This document shows, one piece after another, positions 23,691 through 38,100 of a stretch of DNA of 64,000 nucleotides. The notes below the pieces were generated by a model, which searched no databases, was not told the origin of the DNA, and was given only the letters and a program-made list of their open reading frames with translations. Source of the stretch: Euglena gracilis (taxonomy: Eukaryota > Euglenida > Euglenophyceae > Euglenales); assembly GCA_039621445.1 (NCBI GenBank), contig CP154956.1, forward strand, positions 53,058,806 to 53,122,805, read 5' to 3'. Position numbers and translations under genes: made by a program. Numbering within the stretch: position 1 is the stretch's first letter; each line of letters opens with the position of its first letter.

Positions 23691-24476
23691 AACAGGGGTT
23701 TTTTCAGTCGGGGGGGGGGGGCGGTAGGGGGGGTGGATCTGGCCGTGCCCCCCCGCTCGTGCGGATAATTGGCCATGACGATCCCGGAGGTCGTACCGAC
23801 CATGGTCGGACCGACCTAGGTCGGACCGACCTCGGTCGGGCCGACCATATAGGTCGGTATAGGTCGGGCCGACCATGATCAGCCCGACCTGTTTGTTACC
23901 GACCATTATGGTCGGCCCGACCTCCAATGGTCGATAGGCCATAGCCAATAGTCAAAATTCCTTTGAAAATTTTGAAAAGGGGGGTTATGGCAATGGCACG
24001 TTTTCCATTAGGGCATCTGTGGCAATCACCTGTCATCCGAAATTGTCCGAGAATGGATTTTGCCAAATCGATCGAACGATCGCGAGCGTATCTCTGGCTG
24101 TGAATGTTGTTCAGGTACAAACTTACCCCTTGATCGGAAGCTCTTTTCGTGATGACCACCAAATTCAGCCACGCCCCTTGGTACTCTTATTTCCTGTCAC
24201 TGGAAAATCCTAATTTCACAATTTTTCTTCCTCCGTGGACGCCAGAGGTCCTCGATTTGAAGACAAAAATCCTTTGTGTATGGTTCGTTAAGCATTTTTA
24301 ACCAAGCAGCACCCAAAACCACCACAAATTTGGACTAAGATTCTGGCCGATCCGACGATCGCGAGCGTATCTCGGGCTGCGTGCAACGTTAGGGTACCAA
24401 GTTACCCCGGTGGTCATCAGTTTTTTCCACGTTTCACGGTGCTCACAAAGTTTGCCGTGCCTTTAGGTATGAGGGT

Positions 24477-24630
24477 GACACGTTTTCCATTAGGGCATCT
24501 GTGGCAATGACACGTTTTCCATTAGGGCATCTGTGGCAATGACACGTTTTCCATTAGGGCATCTGTGGCAATGACACGTTTTCCATTAAGGCATCTGTGG
24601 TAAGGCACGGTTTCCATTAGGGCACCTTTT
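24477..24630. repeat. 32-bp minisatellite, four full copies and a partial one
   Basis: Unit gacacgttttccattaggg plus catctgtggcaat, at 24477, 24509, 24541 and 24573. Single copies occur at 23995 (same orientation) and 23200-23240 (inverted). Confidence 0.95.
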
Positions 24631-24729
24631 TTTCGGTCTAAATTTCACATTTTCGCGTTTTTGACCCCTGGCATGAATCATGACCACGAATTTCAGGGCA
24701 GGCATTTGGCAGGCTCTGAACACGTTTTT

Positions 24730-24850
24730 AAACAAATTGTGGCTGAGCCAGATTTCAGCCTGAAAACGTGTTCAGGAGGCCCCCTTCGGGGGCCCACCTG
24801 CTGAACACGTTTTCAGGCTGAAATCTGGGCTCAGCCACAAATTGTGTGTA
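24730..24850. repeat. Long hairpin, about 45-bp arms
   Basis: caaattgtggctgagccag and atttcagcctgaaaacgtg (24733-24772) are mirrored by cacgttttcaggctgaaat and the complement ending near 24847. The loop holds ggcccccttcgggggcc. 24851-25410 holds a second GTGTACA block and G/C runs, no gene. Confidence 0.85.
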
Positions 24851-25411
24851 AAAATATTGGACTTTAGAAGCCTAGCCAAGATACATGTGTTTCCTGTTTC
24901 CACCAAAGGACGGCGAGACGGCGGTGGAGATATTCACAAACAACAACCCCAAATTGAAAAAGCGAAGACTCATTTCCCCTTCAACGCATGAGTTTTGGGC
25001 TTGTTTGGCCGCCCGAAGGGCAGCGAGACGGTAGCGATGTCCAATAGCATAAACACCTGAAAGTTCAATGAAAAGTTGGGTTCTGAATCTGAAATAATTT
25101 TTTCACAACCTGCAAAAAATTTTTCGGAGGGTAACTTTTTTCGGGGGGGGGGGAGAAAAAATTTTGAGTCAAAAAAATTCTCGGGGGGCGAAAAAATCTC
25201 GGGGGGCCGCCCCCCCTGCCCCCCCAGTTTCTACACCAATGTCCACATGTACACCACGGTGTACTTGGGACTACTTGGGATTTTTTTTGGAGGATTGCAA
25301 CAGGAAATGGCACACCCTAGGTGAACAGAAAGAAAGACCTCACTTAGCAACAAACATACCTCACAATTTGCATATCTGGAAAGTCATTCAGTCAAAGGGC
25401 ACTACGTCGGG

Positions 25412-26082
25412 ATTTCAACCTGACATGATGACCAAAGACAATGCTTGCAGCAAAGGGAAAGCTGTGCTGTCCAACCTCACATTATGCACACTGTTTCAAG
25501 AGCCCAAATTATTTTCACTCCAGATGCCGACAATTCTTGGCCGGATACTGTGGGGAGTTCATGGGCTCTTGGGTTTTTGTTTCGGATGTAAATATGCCTG
25601 TCAGAATGAGGTATCGCAAAGTGGAGTTCTCCAGTGTTTAGATCACATGTACACCAGATGTACACGTGGACGTCCACGTGTACACCACACTGTTCACGTG
25701 GACTGAACACGGTTTTCACGGCCGGTGTACATTGTGGACTGAACACGGTTTCAAGGAAACCCCTGGGCCGATGGTCCTCGTCAAACATGCTAAACCTCCT
25801 GGAGTGTGTGCAACTTGGCGCTTTTGGCACCCTAAAAATTATGCAGACCTCGGCCCGCCCCATTACCTGGATTGCTTTGCTCCAAGGGTAAGGGTGTACA
25901 GAGAAAAAACCCTAGGTATTTTTTTAAATTATTTTCCCCCATATTCTAAAACTTTGCTGCATTCAAGGTTTTGCTGGGAAGGTCCCACGGTGTTTTTAAT
26001 TGTTCTCACCAATTTTTTTTTGTTGAAGTTCATTTCTCAAGGCACACTGCATCAAAATTGGGGACCTTTTGAACCCGAATAA
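25412..26082 (+). other. Coding-like island upstream of TRAPPC13, unrecognised
   Basis: Two stretches look more like protein than their surroundings: 25500-25640 (reads CRQFLAGYCGEFMGSW then VFVSDVNMPVRMRYRKVEF) and 25770-25888 (KHAKPPGVCATWRFWHP then KNYADLGPPHYLDCFAP). The second ends at a strong donor-like GTAAGGG (25889). Between them is a block of GTGTACA/CACGTGG palindromes. No family is recognised, and exon joins could not be proven with either intron model. It may be the 3' end of another gene, or a relic. Confidence 0.25.
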
Positions 26083-26143
26083 ATCCATTTTGCTTGTCTG
26101 AAACTGAATCATCACTTCTCTCAAAATTGTTTATGGGGTGGAT

Positions 26144-26157
26144 TTCTTTGCAGCAAC
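26144..26157 (+). promoter_or_regulatory. Candidate spliced-leader trans-splice acceptor of TRAPPC13
   Basis: The sequence tttctttgcag ends at 26153, leaving caac before the ATG at 26158. A pyrimidine-rich acceptor with no matching upstream coding exon, 4 nt from the start codon, is what SL trans-splicing in euglenozoans would give. It also supports the chosen start. Inference from sequence only. Confidence 0.5.
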
Positions 26158-29100
26158 ATGGCTTCTTACAAGGTTCCAACAACAGCTGGATCAGTGATGA
26201 GGACAGATTATTCTTTGGGTTTGAAAGTGATGCGACTCAAAAGCCCTGAAGTATTCATTCCCACCGACCCTGGCGTTGAGCCTGATGATTGCTTGTTTGG
26301 TTTGAACTTTTTTTTTTCACCGGATGGGCTATTTCAACAATGTTCTGGCAGGTTTGGATTTTGGATTATCCAAATCAAGGGCTTTGCTGGTGCCGAAGGA
26401 TTTTGGACAAATTTATGTTGGAGAGACATTTCGGTCATATATCAGTGTCCACAACCACGCTTCAACCGTTGTTCGTGTATGCAACCTGCACATCTGGGTT
26501 CTGGATTGTTTATTTCCCCTGCCCCTGTGACCCTGTGATTGAGGTTTTTTAAAAATGAAGGGAAAAGGTTGGTAACCCGGTTTGTATGCCTGGCAGCCTT
26601 GTGGTCATCTCTGCCGTTGACATCGACATCATCCAGCATTTTGTAATACAGAGTTTCTGCCTTTGTGAAAGAATAGCTCCACACCGAAAAAATCATGAAT
26701 GGCAACGTAGAGCATTTTCTTCATCGGACAGAGCAATGTTCTTCTGTTAATTCCTGGTCTTCTTCCATTTCCTCTTCTGCATCATATTCAGTCTAATATC
26801 TTGCACGCAGTCCACCTCATTATTGGCTGACCGCCAGACATCTTCTTTAGAGAAAAGGAATAAAATTGGTGACTCGCGAATTAGATTGGGAGTCTCTGGA
26901 ACACCGTTGAAGAAGTGTTTAAAACATGTTTTAAGCGAAGTTCCTGAATTGAACTGCAGGAACCTCAAAATAAAAACGCTGTCTTTATCCAGCCCTAGCA
27001 CAGGACCCCGCACCCTTGTTGGACCCCCCTCGGCATGGCATGGGACACTCCTGAGAATTCCTCGTCAGCCGTGCCAACCTGCCACTGGACTGCCATCCAT
27101 CAGGCACATAAAAAAATTCTTTGTCTGGCAAAGAAACACATTCTTGATGCCAATTGCCTCCCGATTTGGTGCCATCGCTGAAAAAAAGAAACACCGGGTT
27201 TCTCACTCCTGAACGTGCATATGGCATAAAGTGGCTTGAATGTGAGATATTGCGGGGGTGTATGGGGGGTGACAGAGTGCGTTGCTGGAGGATTCAGGTT
27301 TGAGGAATATCATTCATTGCAATGTCACATGTCTAACATCATGCACTAGATCTTCGAAATTGGGATTGAAGAAGGCAAAGAAAATTTGGCACACAAAAGC
27401 ACGTTGGGCTGTACCTTGCCATAGAAGGATGATGGTTTTTTTCCCCTTTAGTTCTGCCCCTCCCCCGAAGGTTGAAAGCTGAGTAAGTCAAAAAGTGTTT
27501 ACCAAAAAATTTGCACAGAAAAGGGATTAGCATGCAAAATATTTTGTGCCCATTCTGGCTTGAATGTGGGAGTTGGGGAGGGTATGTGTGGGGTGACAGT
27601 GTGGGGGGGGTGTGGGGTGGGAGGCACTGTACGTATTGGGGAGTATTGTGTGGTCACCACCATAGATTCATATTACACCTGTGTGCCCCCTCCCCCGGGG
27701 GTTTCGAGAGTAGGTGGGTGGGTTTGCCCCCCCCCCCCCCGAAGGGAGGTACGCCAAGGGTCGGATTTTTGCCGGCCAAAGGCCAGGCTGGAAGATTGTT
27801 GAAAGGATTTTCGGCCGATTTTTGTCTGGATTTTGGGTGGGTGGGTTGGTGTTTGTTGTGGGTGGGTGGGTTTTTGAAAAAGGTGGGTGGGTGAATTTGG
27901 GCCTGGGGAAAAGGGTTAACCCCTAATCCTAACCCTAACCAAGTGAATCTATGGTCAGCACTTTCCGCCATCTCTCAGAAAATGGACCACGGGTATGACA
28001 TGTTCCACGGCTGAAACTGGAGGTGGGCAACGAGGGGGGTTGCTTTGCACGTGCCAAGTTTTGCAGCCATGATTGTTTCCGAAGCATGTGTTGAGCACAG
28101 TTTTTTCTCACCACAGCCTCTGACGTGGCAACTTGTGCTGTGCACTCATCCACCTTGCTTGGGCGATTTTTAGGTGGGAAATTCCTTCCCAAAATAAGAC
28201 CAGGTTTGTTTTGGGTCTGTTGCTGGAAACTTCAGGAGGAGTCTTTTTTTGGCAAGTTTCTGGATTCTTTTTCTTGACTAACCCGGACCCCCAAAATTAT
28301 CTTTTTCACTGCTCCCAAAAACACCAAATTTTTTCCTTCGGCGCTTTGTGCTTTGCTTTAATTGGTCTCACTCAATTTCACATGGCCTTTGAACCAAAGT
28401 TCAGCAATCTCATCATTTTTGTGCTTACTTGGGTTTTCAGCAACTTCAAGGGTAAAATTTCACCGCCCCTCAGCGCTTTGCGCCATCAAGGGGCACGGGA
28501 GGGGGGGGGAGGGGCTTATTTTAGACGTTTGCGCCATCGGCACGGGGGGCGGTCTTATTTTGGGGTTTATTTTATTTTGGCGGGTCAGGTCAAACTTCAC
28601 ACCGAGGAGGCTATGCCAGGTGGTGTCCGGTTCCATGCAGCCCCAGCCGGAGACGTCTGTTGTCTCTGGGGGCACGCTGGGGCTGGGTTTTTCATGGCTG
28701 AAAAGGCACCGGGGGGGGGGGGGGGTGCAGCGAAGTTGGGAGTTGCTCCGATCCCCGCTGGGGGTGACGTCCCCATGTCCTCCTTCTTAAGCAGTTTTTG
28801 TGTACCAGTGTTTAAAACGACATCACGGGCATTTACTTGGCGTGTCACAAAGTCGCCGTGGGACACAAAACTTTTTGTGATGCATGTGTGAAACACAAAA
28901 GCTTTTTGGAATTTTCCGAAAGACACAAAGAATATTTTCGAAGTTTTGAGTTATGTGCAAATTGGTGTGAATCACGATTTTCTGGCTTCAAATTCATATC
29001 ATTTTTGTGTCTAAATCGTAATTGAGTGGGGAACAAACAAGGGCATATTCATCTTGCATGCCGTGAACATCAAAGGTCCTGGAATATTCCCCAGAAGGGC

Positions 29101-32100
29101 CTGCCAGGCACACACATGCTTTCGGGCTATGCTCACTCGCAGGGAGGGCAGTGGAGAGTGGTCCACCCAACAGGTCGGGTCAATTTGTTCCGGAAGGGTG
29201 ACATTTGTTGTTTTTTCCAACAAAAGGCCCAAATTGAAGGAATTATTTTTTATTTTTTTTTCATTTTTATAATGTATTTGTTGTGCATTTTCTCATCCTG
29301 TTGCCATCGTCTTTCAGCGAGTCATTATCAAAGTTGAGCTGCGCACGCAACAACAGTGTTTTGTGTTGCTGGACACGAGTGCTGAACCTCGAGCCATATT
29401 TCCCCCTAGAACCAACCAGGTCTTGCATCATTTTTGTTTGATTTCGCCGCAGTTTGTTTTGTTCGTGTTTGAGGGTAATCTTTTGAATATTTTCAAATTT
29501 TCAGTGGTTTATTTCGCAAAAAGGTGAGTTCCAAGGGCAACAGTGTTATTCAGCCTGCATTTTGTAAAAAAAAATGTGATGGAAGATTTTCGGCAGAGAG
29601 AAATGGTGTAGTATAGTATAGTGTAGCACTCTATGGGGTAGTATGGTTTGATATTGTACAGCATAGATTTGCATCGTTCAGTATTGTGCAGAACAGCACA
29701 GTGTAGTCCAGTATAGCACAATACATCCGCATTTTATTATATTGCTAGATTTTTTTTTCATATTATACTCTACTCTACTAGACTATGTTACACTAAAATA
29801 TACGTCCTATATTATATTATACTATACTACACTATTCTATACCGTACTGTTCTATACTATATTGTACTGTACTCCCCGTACAATACTATATTATATTAAA
29901 GTATAATATACTATACTATATTACATATATATATATACCACTACACATATATACATACATACCATACTATACATACAAGTATATATAGGAGATATATATA
30001 AGTATTAGGAGAGATAGGAGAGGATAATAGGAGATAATAGAGGAGAGGAGAGTATAGGAGAGGATAGAGAGGATAGGAGAGGAGAAAGAGAGAGGAGAGA
30101 GAGAGAGGAGAGGAGGAGTAGACTAGAGGGAGGATAAGAGAAGGAGAGGCAGGAGAGGAGAAGGAGGAGAGGAGAGGGAGACGAATAAGACGAGGAGAGA
30201 CGAGACGAGACGAGACGAGACGAGAAGACGAGACGAGACACGAGACTAGAGACGAGACGAGACGATACGATACGAGACGAGACGAGACGAGACGAGGAGA
30301 CGAGACGATACGACGAGACAGAGACTATACAGACGAGACGAGTAGACGAGACGAGACGATACGAGTAGACGAGACGAGACGAGACTACACGACCGAGACG
30401 AGACGAGACGAGACGATACGAGACGAGACGAACGGACGAGACGGAGAGACTAGACGAGAGAGGAGACGAGAGAGAGACGAGACAGAGAATACGAGACGAG
30501 ACGATATATCGAGACGCGACGAGACGAGATATACGAGAAGAGACGAGGAGACGAGACGAGACGAGACGAGACGAGACTACGGACGAACGAGACTAGACGA
30601 TACGAGACGAGACTAGAAGACGACGAGAAGACTATACGATACGACACTATACTATACGAGAAACAGACGACGATACGAGACCATACGAGACCATAGGAGA
30701 CGAGAGGAGAATAAGACGAGACGAGACGACGACTATACTAACGAGACGAGAATACGCGACGAGATATACTACACGAGCGAGACGAGACGACTATACTATA
30801 CTAACGAGACGAGACTATACTATACTAGACGAGACGAGATATATACGAGACTAGACGAGACGATACGAGACTATACTATACTATACTATACTATACGATA
30901 CTATACGAGATAGAGACGAGACGAGACCATACGAGACTACGGACTACCGACGATATACGAGACTATACTATACTATACTAGATACGAGACGGACTATACT
31001 ATACTATACGAGACGAGACTAGACTATACGAGAGATACTATACTATACGAGACGAGATAGATAGGATACGATACGAGACTAGACAGATACGATATATACG
31101 ATACGACGAGAATACTACTATACGAGACGAGACGAGACTACTACTATACTATACGAGACTATACGAGACTATACGAGACGATATATACGACGATACTATA
31201 CGAGACGAGACTAGACTATACGATACTATACTATACGAATACTACTATACTATACTAGACTATACTATACTATACTATACTAGACGATACTATACTACTA
31301 TACTATACTATACTATACTATACTATACTAATACTATACTATACTAGACTATACTATACTATACTATACTATACTATAAGACTAGCGATACGAGACTATA
31401 CTATACTATACTATACTATATATACTATACTATACTAGACTATACTATACTATACTATACTATACGAGACGAGACTAGACGATACTATACGAGAGAGACG
31501 ATACGAGACTATACGATATAATACTCTACGACGATAACGAGACGAGACTATACGAGACGAGACACGAGATATACTAGACGAGATACTATATACGAGACTA
31601 TACGAGACGAGACTATACTATACTATATAGACAGACTAGACGATACTAGACTACTATACGAGACTAGACTAGACATACTATACGAGACTATAATACACGA
31701 GACTATACGATACGAGACGAGACTATACTATACGCGACGAGATATATATATACTATACGAGACGATAGATACTATACGAGAATACTATACTATACTATAC
31801 TACTATACTATACTACTACTACTATAGACTATAATACTATACTATACTATACTAGACTATGATACGAATACTATACTATCCTATACTATACTATACTATA
31901 CTATACTATACTATACTATACTATACTATCCTATACTATCCTATACTATACTATACTATACTATACTATACTATACTATACTATACTATACTATACTATA
32001 CTATACTATACTATACTATACCATACTATACAAAACTAAACTATACTATACCGTACTATACTACATTATATACATCATATACTACGTTATACTACACTAC

Positions 32101-35100
32101 ATTATATACTACACTACATTATTCTACACTACACTACACTACACTATATATTATATTATATTATTATATTTTACAATGTGCCAAATAAATTTCCGGACCC
32201 AAGTGCCAAGTAAATTTTCAGACCCTAAAAATATCGAAAAAATAATGGCACCTCACACCCCACAGTACCGTCCAGAATCGCCTCCCAGAGTTGAGAGCAC
32301 TGGTGGAGGGGTGCTTTGACAGGTGATTATGGCTTCTTAGTGCCCGATGGCACCACTGAAGACCTTTTGGACACATCACTTTGGAAAAGGACGGCTTTTG
32401 CAAGCCGCATTCACTGCAATCCAGCTAGAATCAGGCTTGCTCTGTGCACAATTGCCTGTCCGAGCCCTAGGATTGCAGAATCAAGTACAACGGCAAAAGG
32501 CCAGGGTTCCCTGGAGCAGGAGCCAACAGGATATCGCAGATGTACACCTAGGATGTGTTTGGCAACCTTCCCACACCACATCCTGATTACATTTTTTCCG
32601 CCTGACTGAATTTTGGTAAACGTAATTTCGATGTGGCATTTATCATTACAAGTTTAAGAATATAACCAGGTTTTCTACCAAAACAAATTTTTTGAAATTG
32701 TGAAGCATTTTGCAATGAGATTTGGGTATTGAATCGTCACATAACCATACCCAAGATTTTCGACTGTTTCCAGCCATTTTTGGGCAGTTTTCAGCCAGAT
32801 TAGAGAACATAATTCGCAAAATGCAAATGCAGTGTGCCATGTATTGTCATGCCATGCCATGCAATACGATGGAATTTAATGCAATGTGATGGTGTGGTGT
32901 GTGCTATTTCACACGAAATGGGGTGGGCTGAAATTCTAATGTGTTTCATATTCACTCAATAGTCACCCATCAGGGAAATTGTTGTTGATTGTGTCCCATC
33001 CAGGATCACATTGTGGAGCATCCCCTCACAGAAGCTGGAGGCCACACATTGATCTGTACGGTGTCATATTATGACGATATGGTGCAAGAGGAGAAGTCGT
33101 TCAGAAAGGTTTTCAAATTCCAAGTCAACCAGCCATTGTCCATCAAGAGTGTGAAGATCTATACCGTCAAGGTACTTCTCAGTTATGCAGTTCTGATTTT
33201 CCAGTTCTTTTTTCTCTCCCAGGATCATGTATTTGTCGCCCTTGAGTTGCAGAATTTGATGCCAAATCCGCTGTTTTTGGATTCAGTGGCTCTGGAGCCA
33301 AATCCGGCTTTCACTTTGTTGGACCATTCCATTCATTCTGACGACGCAGCCAGCGAAATGCCAATGTCTATCGAAGAGGTCCGCCGGTTTCTATTTGAGT
33401 TGATTCCACGCGTCCCAACAGGTATATTGCACATTTAACTCTTTGTGTTTTTCAATTTTGCTTATTTATTGGAAAACACATTTTTTCAATGGTGATAGGA
33501 AGCACTCGCTCTCATTTGTGGAATTTCTGTTTTTAACATTTAATGCTGACAAGAGACATTTTACCCAATTTATGCCAGAAGGTGGACGAAATAAAGTCAA
33601 GTTGTGTCTACAATGCACAGACATCAGTGGGCATAGCGGTTTTGGCCATTTTCAGGAGGATTGGTAAGGGATCCCAGAATGCACCCTTTTTTTCCAGATT
33701 TTGGTTGGGAACCTCAGCCCACAAGGCCCAGAGATGCGCTATATTGCATGTATTCGGGCCTTGGTTATTTTTTCCCCCGGAGCAGGCAAGGACAGCCACC
33801 AGATCCCACTGGATCCCACTGGGTGTTTTTTTGACCATTTGACAAGTGGGTTCCCACCGGATCCAACCGGATCCCAGCGGATCCCACCAGGTCCCACTGG
33901 ATATTTTTTAGCACATATTTAGCGCAGATTTTTCTTCTGGATTTATGGCCCCAAATCTCCCCCCCCATGTCCCCCCGCGTCCCGGTTCGGTCTTGGCCGG
34001 GCACATTTTTTGGTCCGTCAAATAAAAAAAATCCAATTTTGGGTGACGTCAATGAGGCTATGAGGCCAGTTGAGTCACAGTTCCCCCCCCATGTCCCCCC
34101 CCCTGCACCCCCCTCCCAAACCACCCCCAAAGTCTCATGCTACAAAGAGGGATGTACAACTAAACAGAGCCAGAAGGTGACTCACGTGGACACAAAAAAA
34201 AAGAGGTCATGCATGACCCCGGGGGGGCCATGCATGTGGTTATGCTTTGTACCCACTGCATAATGGAAAAAGAACATCCGGTCCAAACCGCCTTGTTGGA
34301 TGTTTCCCCCCCTTTTTTCCTGCCCCCCCCCTCCAGGTTCAAAACTGCCAGAGACAGAATTATTTGTTTTGATGATGGGTGCTCCTTGCACCCGCATCTG
34401 AAGCAAAATCATTTGATTGTGTTTCAAAAAAAAAGTGAACAAAATCCTAGGGTGAGGTAATTTTATCCTGACCCAACTACCAACCAATAAAGAGGCGAAA
34501 TTGTCATTGAACTGGATTCTTTTCTGCATCAATTATTTGTTTCTCGTGACGAACACAGAACCAGGGAATTTCTTAAGCCGGAGGGTACCCTACCCCCGGG
34601 GGGGGGGTCCAGCCAGCCAGCAGCTCAAATCCAGCCAGCAGCCCAAATTCGGGCTGGGAGCCCCCCCCCCCCCCGGGGGTCGACTGAAATAAAGTCGGGT
34701 CCAGCCCGGCCGGAGGCCAGGCCAGCCGGCCGAAGGCCGGCCCAGTCGGCCGCAGGCCGGCCAGCCAACTGGGCTGCCCAGCTCACCTATCCCTGCATTT
34801 TTCCCCCTCACCACACCTTCTTCCATCACAGCCCCCAGCCTTGATCTAGCTCCACCCACCAAAATGTCAAAAATGGCAAAAATGTGTTAGAAAATTTTGT
34901 TTTTCACCGACCCAGCCCAGCCCACCCCCCACCAGCCCGGGGCGCCCCCCCCCCCCCCACCCCCCCGGGGGGGGGTCCACCCAGCAGCTCAAATCCAGCC
35001 AGCAGCCTTTTTGCCAGCCGGAGGCTGGACCCCCCCCCCCCGGGGTCCTTAAGAAATTCCCTGCACAGAACACATGCTGCATCTGAAGTTGTTCAATCAT

Positions 35101-38100
35101 TGCACCTGTTGCAGCAGCAAAATATGTCCCGAACAAAACTCTGGAACAACACAAAAAATTACCAGATAAATCATTTATTGTCGATAATGTGGCTCTAGGG
35201 GACACTATTAACATTTTGGGGCAACATTTGGGGGATCTTGGGAACACTATCAAACACTTTGGGGATTTGTGGAATTGTTGTAAAAAATTGCTTTTGCAAT
35301 CTTTGGAATTATTTTTTTAGCCATTTTTGTGTTGGTTTTTTTCTGGCATGGTTCTGAAGGAGGGAAACTGGTTGATCAAGCAAATTCATTGCGATCAGTC
35401 ATCAACAAAGCAGCAAAGCGGAAGTGTATGCATTACTCTATATCACAGTGTGCCAGATTATCTTGATTCATTTTTTTTTTTACAATGCTGTACAATGAAG
35501 GCCACCCTTTGTTCCCTCTCCAGGAAAAATGAATTCCCTGGGCCGTGTGGAAATCTATTGGAAAACCACCCTCGGAGGCTCTGGCCATTTGCAGACGACC
35601 CCCATTGAACAGCATCGCGTTGGGGAAAAGCAGGTATTCCTCCTTACAAGCCAATTTTGTTTTATGCTACATTGAGTTCTGTCTTTGATCATTTGCATTT
35701 GTGATTTTAAAATTACTGAAGAAAGGACATCCATAAAAACAAGAAAATGTAAAAGAGGTTTGTTTCGCAGATTTGGTCTTTTCTGATGGCCTGGGCCGGC
35801 CCAAAACGTCTTCCAACAAGGGATGGAATTGGAGGCAGGTTAAAATGTGGGGGGTGCAATTTCTGCAAGGGATTTCTAGTATTGCAAAGAAATTATTTTC
35901 AATCAAAAAAATTCAAAAGGTGGATGATTTTTTTTCCATTGTAAACAAAACATCCAGTCGTTTTGCTGTCATTTACCAACCCACTGAAGTCTATGGACCA
36001 AACTTCGTGATTTTTCTGAGCAAAGTTTGATCAATGAATGACATATTTCTGGGAAATTTTATGTTGCCAAAACAACATAAAAAACATTTTGGATTTTTTT
36101 TTGTGCACCTTGACCTCCAAAATTTCATACAGGGGATTTCTTAAGCCGGAGGGTACCATACCCCCCCCGGGGGGGGGGATCCAGCCAGCCAGCAGCTCAA
36201 ATCCAGCCAGCAGCCCAAATTCGGGCTGGCCCCCCCCATGGGGGTCGAGTGAAATAAAGTCGGGTCCAGCCCGGCCAGAGGTCAGGCCAAGCCGGCTGGA
36301 GGCTGGGCCAGCCGGCCGCAGGCTGGCCAGCCAACTGGGCTGCCCAGCTCACCTATCCCTTCATTTTTCCCCTCATCACAGCTTCCTCCATCACAGCCCC
36401 CCAGCCTTGATCTAGCTCCATCCATCAAAATGTCGAAAATGGCAAAATGTTTTGGAAAATTTTTTTTATCGACCCAGCCCAGCCCAGCCCCCTCCAGCCC
36501 CCTCCCCCCCCTATCCCCGGGGGGGGGGTCCAGCCAGCATTTCCAGCCAGCAGCTTTTTTGCCAGCCGGAGGCTGACCCCCCCCCCCCCCCCCGCAGGGG
36601 GGTCCTTAGGAAATTCCCTGATTGCATTTCTCTGTCTTCTTTCTTGTCTCCGCGTTTGCATTTCTCTGTCTTCTTCTTCTTCTTCTCCATTTTCCTGTGT
36701 ACTTTTATTGTTATTATGATTTATTTTGGTCATATCAACACATTTTGTTGTATTGATCTGTTTTTTTTTTGGTTTGTCGCATGGTGCATATTGTGTTCCC
36801 CCCTCCTCCCTGCTATTTTCCCTTCTTTTTGTGCGCTTTGATCCAGTGGACTTCATTTCTGAGCGAACGTGATTTGCAAACCACGGACAGAAACATGCAG
36901 CGAAGAATTAAGAACATTTCAGGACAGGAAAGCCGGACATTGGGTGCTGCACATTTGAAAGCCAAGGATTAGTTCTCCCCTTTCTATCACGTTTCTGTTG
37001 ACGATCTTACAGAGGAGTTCCAGATGAATTTCATTTGTAACTCTTCCGAAGTTTTCTGGTAGCTTTTTTGGCAGCTCCCAATATTATTCCCCCGGGGGCA
37101 GGGCAGAATGGGAATCGGCCGAACAGCCAGGGTGGTGGGTGGGGGGGGTCGACCCCCCCCACCACCTGTTCCCGTATTTCCAGGAGCACCAGTTTTTGGA
37201 CCGGAAAAAAATTTTCCGGTGCCTTCGGCACCGGGTGTTTTTTTTGACCCATTTTGGGACCCATATAGGGGGGCCCCCCAGAAACCACCCAAAACCCATT
37301 TTTTCTCACCTTCAAAAAAATACAACAATTCAGCGGCCAAAACGGCGAACGGGGGGGTGATAGAGGGCCTCCAGGGGTACATTTCGTCAGACCGACACTT
37401 CCGGAGATAATGTACATTTTCTCGAGATATTTTCGAAAAACGATTTGTTGACCGAATTTTGGACCCCGGCGAAATGGCAGAGTCGGAAGAGGGGGGGGCG
37501 GGCCGATCCCACCCAGTTTGGACCCCTTCACGCGTGAATAACTCGGGCCTGGGGGGGGGGGTTGGGGGTCAAACGGAGGTGATTCGGAAACTAGAAATCC
37601 AGTCGCTCGCGACTGAAAAAAAAATTCCGGGAACCGGGCCGGGGTCATGGTGATAATCTGCGGTCTTCACGGTCTACTCAGGGGGGAGGGGGGGGGCGGA
37701 TCCGACCCCCCCCCCCTTTTTCCCGGTGGTAAGCTTCGCTCTTACCCATAAAGGGATAAGAGCTCAGCGACCCCCCCCCCAAATATAAAGCCCCCCTGAG
37801 GGTCTTGAAATCCCCCCCAAATATAAAGCCGTCGGTTCCCACCATACGACCCCCCCCATCCAATTATCCCCTGGAGGGGGGGGGGGCATATAGTTGGGAG
37901 CTGCCACTTTTCTAACTGGATGACAGCATTTTGACCTTTGGCGTGAATGTTTGCAGGATGTTGAGTTACTTGTGGACCGAGTTCCTGATATTGTTCACCT
38001 TAACACTCCATTTGACGTGAACATGACCATCCACAATCACACAGGTCATTTCGCATCTTTGGATTGTCGAACCAATTGGCGGTCGTTTCAAATATTGTTG

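Noticed and set aside
24477-24630. CRISPR-like 32-bp repeats
   Set aside because: The 32-bp copies abut without spacers; a minisatellite.
26281-26350. Frameshift in a T10 tract of TRAPPC13
   Set aside because: A 52-nt GT-AG intron (26300-26351) restores the frame exactly and matches the 51-nt intron seen later, so no sequencing error or pseudogene is needed.
31859-32188. 109-aa open frame of Tyr/Ile/Leu repeats
   Set aside because: Simple translation of the CTATA array.
36847-36972. Extra TRAPPC13 exon (SERDLQTTDRNMQRR)
   Set aside because: It ends in a stop, and exons 35524-35633 and 37957-38044 already join in frame and align continuously with the family.
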